From: Tetranychus cinnabarinus
Taxonomy: Eukaryota; Arthropoda; Arachnida; Trombidiformes; Tetranychidae
Assembly: GCA_022266195.1 (NCBI GenBank)
Contig: WHVY01000008.1
Location: 3,161,501-3,225,500, forward strand
DNA length: 64,000 nt
Direction of reading: 5' to 3'
Position numbers and translations under genes: made by a program. Each line of letters starts with the position of its first letter. The stretch's first letter is position 1. Shown here piece after piece: positions 56,181-64,000 of this stretch. The notes beneath the pieces were generated by a model. The model was not told the DNA's origin. It was given only the letters and a program-made list of their open reading frames with translations, and ran no database searches.

Positions 56181-57664
56181 AGCGATATGAGACCATGGAC
56201 TATGTTAGTTGGATTAACTGATTAATAGCAATTTTCATGTGAATAATATTTTGCTTTTGATGTTGTTTCATCTCTTCATGTTTTGCGATGAATTGAAACA
56301 ATCCTTTTGTATCTGAAAAACACTCAACACTTAATGTGAGTAAAAATTTTCATTCCATTAGCGTAGAGTTCAGAAAAGATCAATTTTTTATTTTTCAATA
56401 TTGCGAACTTAAATTCTGATGGAATGAAAAAATTAATAATTGGATCGATTTGAAAACTCTTAGTGAAAATTGACTATTCATAAAATCAAATATACTGCAT
56501 ATGCATAATGCATAATCATGGGAAAAACTATTAAGGCTGCAAAAGATTGTTAGGTTTTCCTGGTAAATGTTGAAATCTAATTGTTTTGTTGTCCAACTGA
56601 TGTAATAAGAGCTAGAAGTCTTACAATTATTTTGAGAGCTATTGAAATCTAATGGTCTAAAGCTGTTAAAGATCTGTGTGAAAATCAGACGTGTTACAAA
56701 TAAAATTACAATTATGTTTGCGCCTTATTAGCCAACAAAAAGTGAAAACACAAACAGATAGTTCAGTGAAATTCAAACTAATTTACTTCACGTTTACTTC
56801 AATATCTCACGAACCAAGCATGCTAGGAAGATCATTGTACAAGCTCACGTTTAAAAGCATATAAGCCCCATATCAGTCCATACAACTTGATACAAAGGGC
56901 ATTAATTTAATAAGCTGCAAGTAATCACTTAGCGAAATATTGATAAAGTGATAAAGACCAAGTTAATTGCTGATGAAAGAATTACAATGTAAAAAATAAC
57001 AAAACACAATATTTTAATTGTCTTGTGGACATCATCTTTATCTTTAACCTACAATCCGGTCAGTTATCTTATTAAACGTAAAACCCTGGCAAATTCAATC
57101 GACTTAAGCTTATTTATTTATTTATTTATAGTAGATTCCCTGATTAAATGATAATGGAAGATCATTTCTAATCAAATTCATAGACTTCAATGAAAATGTT
57201 TGATTCTGAATGCTTTTAATGGATTTTTGTTCAAGAGGCCAATAATGAGCTTTTGATTGTTTCTTATTTTTGGTAAAATAGTCACATTTGCGTTCAAATT
57301 TTACACGTTTTTCCTTTCCAGCTACAAGAGTTAAACACAAATTGCGCTCGTAATTCAAAGTGAAAAGATGAGAAGCTCATTGATGAGAAAGAAGGAGAAA
57401 GAGAGAGAAAAAAGAGGAAGTAAAAAGAGAAAAGAAAAGAAGAAAAAAGGAAAAGAGACTTGAAGGAGAGAGAGTGAGAATGAAAGATAGCTTGAATAAA
57501 GAGAATAGTAATGACCGGGAATTTGTAAACACAAAGTCTCTGGTTTAGGTTTTAAAATATTCTTCTCCATTTTTATTGTTTTTTTTATAAATTAATAATC
57601 TTTAACAATGTTTAGTTAATAATACTTTAATATGTGATTTTGTGTTGTCCTGTATATTGGAAAA
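56181..57664. other. Intergenic region between the receptor gene and E(z)
   Basis: Holds the promoter of E(z) on the right and that of the receptor gene (or its unseen first exon) on the left. A purine-rich tract (GA/AAAG) occupies 57365-57490. No gene seen. Confidence 0.5.
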
Positions 57665-60520
57665 ATGGAGAAAGGATTTATTGCTGGCCAAAGAGAAGAA
57701 CCTATTGAACTGGATTCAAATTTGGACACCAGAATAGCTGAAAACAATGTCAGCAGCTGCAGCAACATCAGCATTTGTGTTGGAGATGATGCTATTAATT
57801 CCAATGGTATCGATAGTCTCAAGTCTACTAATTTATGCTCTTCATCAACTCAAACACCAATGCTAATACTACCTGAATCACCATCAACATCTTCCTCGTC
57901 CATAGTATCTTCATTGTCTTCTCCTTCATTGGTATCCCAAAATTGGAGAAAGAAAGTGATTTCAGAGTTTAACAAAATCAGAGCAAGGAAACGATTCCGC
58001 TATAAAGATACCTTAAAAGCATCTTATGCAAATAATCGTAAATATTTAGAGCAACTATTAAACGCCAATAAGGATTCTGATAGAGCTGTTTCAGTTAATT
58101 ATAAATTTGGTGAATACTGTCCAAATGATTTGCCCTCCAAACGAGCTTATTTAAAGTGTGAATCTAACAAAGTTAACCAAAAATGCTTCATCAAAACATT
58201 TTATTCTGTAACTTCTATTCCTCCAATGTGCACTTGGGCACCTATTCAACAAAATTTTCTGGTCGAAGATGAAACTGAGCTTCACAATATTCCTTATATG
58301 GGTGATGAAGTTGAACAGGGATTTATTGAAGAGCTGCTAAAAAATTATGATGGTAAAGTCCATGGTATAAAAGAACTCAATGCTTATGAAGATGAAATTT
58401 TTGTAGAAGTTGTTGAATCTCTAAGCAAATCAGAATTGTTAAAGGATCAACATAGACCAAATAGTGAACCTGAGCCCCTTATTCCTGCTACAGACTTAAA
58501 TGACTCAAATGTCTCAGCAGGTAATTTTTTAGAAGATATCAATGTGTGATATTTAAGATTAATCTTTAATTTTATTGTTTCGTAATTCAGAATCTATTGT
58601 CAAGACTGGTACGAATGTGAAGTGTCATATTCCATTCTTAATATTTGAGGCCATCTATTCTGCTTATCCCGATAAAGGAACTCCGAAAGAATTGGAAGAA
58701 AGGTATTTTACTTTGTATTTGATTCAATGGCTCTATTTTTCACTTTAATTTTCTTTACTATTATTTCCAAATTTAGATACCTGAATCTGATTGCTAAAAG
58801 AAATGTTATAATTCCTGGTCATATTGAATTCACGCCTAACATAGATGGACCTCATGCTTCATCAGCCTCTCGTGAGCAAACAATGCATTCATTTCATACC
58901 CTTTTCTGCCGCCGATGTTACAGATATGATTGTTTTCTTCATCGTAAGTACTAACTCAACAAATTGATAGTCTATATCTTTTCTCTACACTTTTGGTGAC
59001 ACTTAGTTCATTGTTTATCTCTTTGTATTTCAGATAATTATACAAAGCCACAGCCCAAACCTTCGGATATCAAACCAGCTTTTGAACCCTGTGGACCTGA
59101 CTGTTACCTTCATATGGATGGTATGAGATTAAAAATTAAGCAAGAAAAACAAGATGGTGAAATACTTATTCAGGAGACGAAGAAACTATCTTATTGTAAT
59201 GCCAGTAGTGGTAATGATGCAAGTAGTGAGGACAGTAATGATAGTTTGAAAACGCATCAATTCGGTAAACATCATCACTCTCATCATACAAAGCATCACA
59301 AGAATCGAAATATATCTTCAAACTTTATAACCAGAACTCCACATGATCAAATGAAAGAATGGAAAACCAAGTCAAATAAAAGCCAAGCACGAGATGATAT
59401 TCATCATCAAATTTCAACTAATAATCAACTTTACCTCACAAATCACGACATCCATTTTCCTTTACCCCTTCAACCACCAGTCTCAGAAGATGAGATAGAC
59501 TCTCGAACTGAAATTAACCAAGAAAATATGTCTCAACTTGAAGAAACTAGTGATAATTCAAATTGTGATGAATGGACGGGTTCTGAAAAATCATTGTTCC
59601 GTGTTCTGTGGAAAAGCTTCTATCGTAACTATTGTGCTGTAGCGGAAGCTTTATACACGAAAACTTGTAAGCAAGTTTACTTTTTCGCTCAGCAAGAACT
59701 CTCATATGGTGGACTAGAAGAAATCGATTTAACTTTTTCTCCGCCTCGTAAAAAGAAGAAAAAAAATAGATATTGGGCTTTGCAACATCGAAAACTACAC
59801 CAAAAGAAAGATGGATTAGCAAATAGTGTTTACAATTATATTCCTTGTGATCATCCTGGTCAACCTTGTGACCTTAACTGTATCTGTGTATCAACAAACA
59901 ATTTTTGTGAAAAATATTGTAACTGTAGCCCTGAATGTCCACAAAGATTTCCTGGATGTCGATGTAAAGCTCAATGCGCTACAAAGCAGTGTGCATGTTA
60001 TCTAGCCGTTCGAGAATGTGATCCTGATCTTTGTCAAACCTGTGGTTCTCACCAAGAGGATATTAAACAAATCACTTGTCAAAATGTTTCAATTCAAAGA
60101 GGATTAAAGAAACACTTGCTTCTTGCTCCATCAGATGTTGTTGGGTGGGGAATTTTTCTCAGAGATTATGCAGCCAAAAATGAATTTATCTCCGAATATT
60201 GTGGTGAAATAATATCTCAAGATGAAGCTGATCGCCGAGGTAAAGTCTATGATAAGCACAAATGTAGTTTCTTATTTAACCTCAACAACGATTATGTGGT
60301 TGATGCTACTCGAAAGGGTAATAAAATTAGGTTTGCTAATCATTCAGTTAATCCTAATTGCTACGCCAAAGTATTAATGGTCAATGGTGATCATCGTATT
60401 GGTATTTTTGCTCGTAGACAAATTCAGCCTGGAGAAGAGCTTTTCTTTGATTATCGATATGGCCTGACAGAGCAACTTAAATTTGTTGGCATTGAACGTG
60501 AAAGTGATTGTCCAAATTAA
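57665..60520 (+). CDS. E(z): Enhancer of zeste, PRC2 histone H3K27 methyltransferase, 873 aa
   Basis: Catalytic subunit of Polycomb repressive complex 2. Exons 57665-58520, 58591-58702, 58777-58943, 59034-60520, in phase. A Ser-rich N-terminal extension (about 1-90), then the EED-binding helix region ([23 protein letters not shown]), the SANT1-proximal block, [31 protein letters not shown], a charged His/Ser-rich insert (about 440-560), a SANT2-type segment ([25 protein letters not shown]), the CXC Cys-rich pre-SET (about 650-725), and SET ([11 protein letters not shown]...EYCGE...[15 protein letters not shown]...EELFFDYRY) to the C-terminus. The catalytic NHS and Tyr residues are present. 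Longer than EZH2 (746 aa) and fly E(z) (760 aa). Confidence 0.96.
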
Positions 60521-61525
60521 CATCATAGGTCCTTAATTGTTCAAAATGAATCAACTATCATGTTTTATTAATTTATTTAAAATAATTACAGGGTTTCCAG
60601 TCAGATAGGAACACAATTCAAGACACTTTTTCCACTATCAATTGAAAAACCTCTTAAAACTAGATTTTTGTAAAATCAGTTTTGCTCTCACTTCCAAATC
60701 AATTATAAACTTCTCGTGTTGACTGTAACAGTACAAATAAAATGCAACACAGAAATCACAATAGCATGTTGTAATATTCAAGTTGGAACTCAGAGACTGT
60801 TAAATTAAATTTGTTCAGTTTGGAACAAAATCTGTTCTTTTATGAAGCAAAAGAAACTTGCCATGACTTTACCAGTTTTTCTGGTACTTACCACCAATAT
60901 TTATTAAATAACGAACCAAAAAAAGAACAGAGAAAATCTCTCAATTGCACACTCATTCACCGATAAAATAATGTTCCTTTTCTTCTTTTCTTTACCTTGT
61001 CTACGTCATTTCTATGTTTCTAATTTAATTTTGAATTGTACCAATTGCTTCCTAATATTTATAGTTAACTAGTTCTCAATTCATTGTGTTCTAAAATATT
61101 GTAACTATATTACCCTTAAATTATTCTGTATTTGTTTTGATCCACGACTTGTATCTAATAATCAATTTTTCATCATTTTCATACTGATTAACTTTTCACC
61201 ACAAATGATTTTTTTCATTTATCAATAGTATACAATAAATAATAATGAATTGATTCAAGCACTAAAACTTCATTACTTTCATCATTTCCATATCTAAAAA
61301 GGTGATTCCTTGGCTTTATTCACTTTACATCGCATTTGTCTGGATAATCAAATGACCAATCATTTCTTTGATGCCAAATCGCCAATTCAACTGCAAAGGG
61401 AGACCAACGAAGTAAATCTAATAATCGATTTTGAATCATTTAAATACTGATAGCTTTTCATCAAAAATACTTTTTTCATTTATTAATATATAAAATTAAT
61501 TAAGGTACAAAGATTTCATTACTTT
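60521..61525. other. Shared 3' flank of E(z) and PIG-C (convergent)
   Basis: Likely 3' UTRs; AATAAA at 60736-60741 on the plus strand. Two similar stretches (61137-61274 and 61415-61517, both with ATAATCGATTTT / ATACTGATAGCTTTTCA / TTTTTTTCATTTAT.AATA-like pieces) suggest an old small local duplication. No gene seen. Confidence 0.5.
60736..60741 (+). terminator. Polyadenylation signal AATAAA
   Basis: 216 nt past the E(z) stop. Confidence 0.5.
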
Positions 61526-62686
61526 CTAGTTATCCAAGTTATCTTTTTTAATTACTGCTTCATCCCAGGGACCATAAATATTTTCTTTGTACGATTGTAA
61601 TGACCAAAAATTATACGGAAGAATTAGATTTACAAATATAAGCAAAATAATATAAATTATTGAAAAAATTGGACTGCTAAGTTTTAAAAGAAGAATTAAT
61701 GAAATAAATGTCAACAAGCAAGTGATAAAATAATTGACCCAGACTGGAATAATATCCCTCAGCTTGGATCGGCATATTGTGAATAGGACAAAAATGTCAG
61801 TGGCAAAAGTTAATAGAGCAAACGCTTGGTAACTCGATGCCAATCGAGATGCAAGACACACTCCAGCGAAAATGGCACTATTTAAAGATAATGATGGACT
61901 AACTATTGCGACTTTGACTCCATAATCGAAAAATATCAAGTGAATAATCATCATCAGTGTAACCATGGCGTAAATTGTGTCGGTGCTAATAGTTTCAGTT
62001 AGAGTTTTGAGAATCGGTGAAACTGCAAATCCACTGAAGATCAAAATTATTCCAGTTTTTAGTTCACCAATAACTGTAAAGATCAGAAATTAAAATTGTA
62101 AATTCGTCTTAAATATTGAAGCAAAGATTTATAATTACCATCGTCACTTTTTGAAGATAAAATCAGTGTGGTGTAAAGAAGTAATGTTATTATTCCAATA
62201 TAAACACAGGTGTAGCTTGAAGATTCATCATCTGATTGTAGAAGGTTGAAAACTTGTATAAAAATAATAATACAATTTATCTCCTGAGTCAATGCACCAG
62301 AATGGATTATTGCTTCTTTCAATGTGTAATACTGTAAGTTAACTAAATATGGGTGAGTAAAATGAAGAGAAATTGTAAGTTAATCAATGTCATCCGTTGA
62401 GAACAATTTAATCTAAAGTTAAAAGTGATTTTGAAACTTTTCAACCAACCGTTTTTACGAAGATCCTGTAGAAATGTCGGTGGAATGTAATTGTCTGGAT
62501 AAATTTGAGGTTCGTAAAGTCCTTTCTTCCAGCCAGTTTCACCTCCTTGATTTGATTCTAAAGAAAAAGTAAACCAAACTTCGATTGTCTATCAAATAGT
62601 TCAACTCAAGAAAAGTATTCAGATGATAGAGATTATGGATAAATAATTATAATGGAGATAACAACTTACCTTTTGACAGAATCATG
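61526..62686 (-). CDS. PIGC: PIG-C, GPI-N-acetylglucosaminyltransferase subunit C, 291 aa
   Basis: ER membrane subunit of the complex that makes GlcNAc-phosphatidylinositol, the first step of GPI-anchor synthesis. Exons 62686-62671, 62557-62450, 62342-62139, 62073-61526, in phase (876 nt). The 5' part reads GWKKGLYEPQIYPDNYIPPTFLQDLRKN, matching the PIG-C cytosolic start; several hydrophobic helices follow; VSPILKTLTETISTDTIYAM, HLIFFDYGVK.AIVSPSLSLNSAIFA.VCLASRL and the terminal KENIYGPWDEAVIKKD are diagnostic. Length equals the human protein (297). The acceptor of exon 3 was placed at 62343-62344 because it restores phase and the RKN..LQYY sequence. Confidence 0.95.
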
Positions 62687-63191
62687 CTGAAAATCACCAT
62701 TTAAGCAGCAAACACACCAGAAATAAATAAACCCAAATGTTTTCATTTAAAAAACCGGTAACAGCTGATTTTTTCCTCCCTTTCTTTCTTTCTTTCTTTC
62801 TTTCCTTTTTCTTGTTCCCTATTTTGATATTAAAAGCAGACCCTTCCAACAAAAAAAAGGTAGGAAGTTGTATTTTGTTTTAATTACTTCAAATATTTAA
62901 TTAATTTATTTTTTTTGTATTTAAGTGCTTAGTTTTACATTATTTATTCAGTACTGTGCATTTAGCTCCACAATTATTAACGTTTTTCATCTATCCATCT
63001 TTATCATCAGGCCTAACTTAATGCTCGTTTTTTGGATGATGAAATAGTGTCTTTTGGCCCATCTTATCAAGCTTATATTTATTTGTTTTTTGGTTTAATT
63101 GGGCCATTTTAACTGCTTGTCTATCAACAAAACATCCTCTATACCATTGAGTTAAGTTATCTATCTATTGAATTACACATGTTCAGCTGAA
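62687..63191. other. Divergent promoter region between PIG-C and ERCC6
   Basis: 505 nt between outward-facing starts; contains a (TTTC)n microsatellite at about 62781-62803. Nothing else recognised. Confidence 0.5.
62781..62803. repeat. (TTTC)n microsatellite
   Basis: Uninterrupted tetranucleotide run. Confidence 0.9.
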
Positions 63192-64000
63192 ATGCCTGCC
63201 AACGAGGAACCATCTGATGCTCTTGATACATCATTGTATGCTCCAGTATCAATAGATTCACAAAGTGATCTACCCGATTCTTTTGACAAAACTGATGATG
63301 GTGATGTTGAAGATGAAGAGTTGCATGATGATGAGAATGAAGAATCAGATGCGGAAAGTACAACTGAAGATCAACCTCAAAGGGGTCCGATCAAATTGCA
63401 CATTGATATGTCATCAATACCTTGTATTCCTACTGATCAACAGTTTTCTGAGTTACAAGAGCTTGGTGTTGTAGCTTATGAGCAGCAATCTTACGAGAAA
63501 GGAGTTTTAAAACAAGTTGATGATGTTATCAATAATCAGGTGACTAGAGCTGGAGCTGATATTCATAAGAAAAGAATCGCGGCCATTCTTTCATTTGAAA
63601 ATGAACCCTCTCCTGATGACTCTGAAAGAGAAAGTTTTGATTATCAAAACCAACAACCTTCGACATCCGCATTTGGGTGTACTGAGAATGCTTTTAACAT
63701 TGCCAGTACCAAAAGTCAAGAGGTTGTTCAAAAAGTCCATGACTTCCATGCGAGCCGTCAACATAATCCTGATGATGACTATGATGACGATGGTGATGAA
63801 GATGTTTCAAAGACCAGACATAAATCTTTTCAGAGAACAGAAGATAATGACGAATACATCCCATCAGAAGAAGAAAGGGAAGAATACGAGGACGAAGAAT
63901 TTGAAAATGAAAAGAAAAGGAGGAAAGCTGAAAAAAAGGAATTACTTCACAAGAAAATGAAACTCGATTCTGGTCCAGAAAAAGTGACAAAGAAAAAGAT
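63192..64000 (+). CDS. ERCC6: ERCC6/CSB transcription-coupled repair ATPase, N-terminus only
   Basis: SWI2/SNF2-family ATPase that recognises stalled RNA polymerase II and starts transcription-coupled nucleotide excision repair. The frame is open from Met 63192 to the right edge (269 complete codons) with no intron yet. An acidic Asp/Glu-rich start is followed by QRGPIKLHIDMSSI and LQELGVVAYEQQSYEKGV, then LKQVDDVI (about 63-113), which is the conserved CSB N-terminal autoinhibitory (leucine-latch) segment. A long acidic/basic disordered region follows (EYIPSEEEREEYEDEE; Lys-rich end). The helicase core must lie beyond the window. Identification rests on the N-terminal block alone. Confidence 0.8.
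   Translation, partial: MPANEEPSDALDTSLYAPVSIDSQSDLPDSFDKTDDGDVEDEELHDDENEESDAESTTEDQPQRGPIKLHIDMSSIPCIPTDQQFSELQELGVVAYEQQSYEKGVLKQVDDVINNQVTRAGADIHKKRIAAILSFENEPSPDDSERESFDYQNQQPSTSAFGCTENAFNIASTKSQEVVQKVHDFHASRQHNPDDDYDDDGDEDVSKTRHKSFQRTEDNDEYIPSEEEREEYEDEEFENEKKRRKAEKKELLHKKMKLDSGPEKVTKKK

Noticed and set aside
57355..57570. 71-codon minus-strand frame before E(z)
   Set aside because: Also from a purine tract (57365-57490); Phe/Leu/Ser repeats only.
1..64000. tRNA, rRNA, CRISPR array or viral integration
   Set aside because: None seen: no cloverleaf with conserved TTCRANYC box, no rRNA core motifs, no regularly spaced repeats, and no reverse transcriptase or capsid-like frames.

Overview
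This is eukaryotic nuclear DNA: AT-rich, intron-bearing genes on both strands, GT-AG introns mostly 45-130 nt long, and a protein set that is clearly metazoan (dystrophin, Crk, Ski, E(z), Psi/FUBP, CSB). Compactness, short introns, a divergent ionotropic-receptor-like gene and loss-prone genes such as ERCC6 and PSTK fit a small-genome arthropod. An acariform mite, possibly a spider mite, is my best guess, but the sequence alone does not fix the species.

Layout. 1-2.2 kb: a Psi/FUBP-type KH protein (minus, runs off the left edge). 3.2-3.9 kb: TMEM223. 4.8-5.7 kb: acyl-protein thioesterase. 6.7-7.7 kb: a patch of broken, duplicated sequence holding a 5'-truncated coiled-coil gene and a dead copy of part of TMEM223. 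8.1-16.0 kb: Ski/Sno, with an unusually long 5.5 kb intron. 18-20 kb: a MAPEG/TMEM79-like membrane protein, an orphan acidic protein and a CMC4-like twin-CX9C protein. 20.1-27.4 kb: a tandem segmental duplication carrying two F-box/LRR genes. 27.4-29.2 kb: ZC2HC1. 30.5-44.4 kb: dystrophin in 19 coding exons, with an SR-rich gene nested in intron 9 and a Tc1/mariner-type MITE in intron 2. 44.9-46.3 kb: Crk, divergent from dystrophin. 47.2-52.2 kb: PSTK, CDC6 and SRD5A3. 52.6-54.6 kb: a three-copy repeat cluster that includes a 290 bp inverted repeat with apparently perfect arms. 54.8-56.2 kb: the ionotropic-receptor-like gene. 57.7-60.5 kb: E(z). 61.5-62.7 kb: PIG-C. 63.2 kb to the edge: the N-terminus of ERCC6/CSB.

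The genes do not form one pathway; this is ordinary gene-dense invertebrate chromosome. The parts worth a second look are structural: the perfect inverted repeat inside a diverged repeat family, the diversified F-box duplicates, the MITE sitting in an otherwise minimal intron, a dystrophin locus that starts without an actin-binding domain, and lineage changes in conserved proteins (two-KH Psi, SP(R/K)-repeat insert in CDC6, N-terminally extended E(z)). I joined exons by eye from splice consensus, reading phase and similarity to known families. Positions are exact to my reading but not backed by transcripts.
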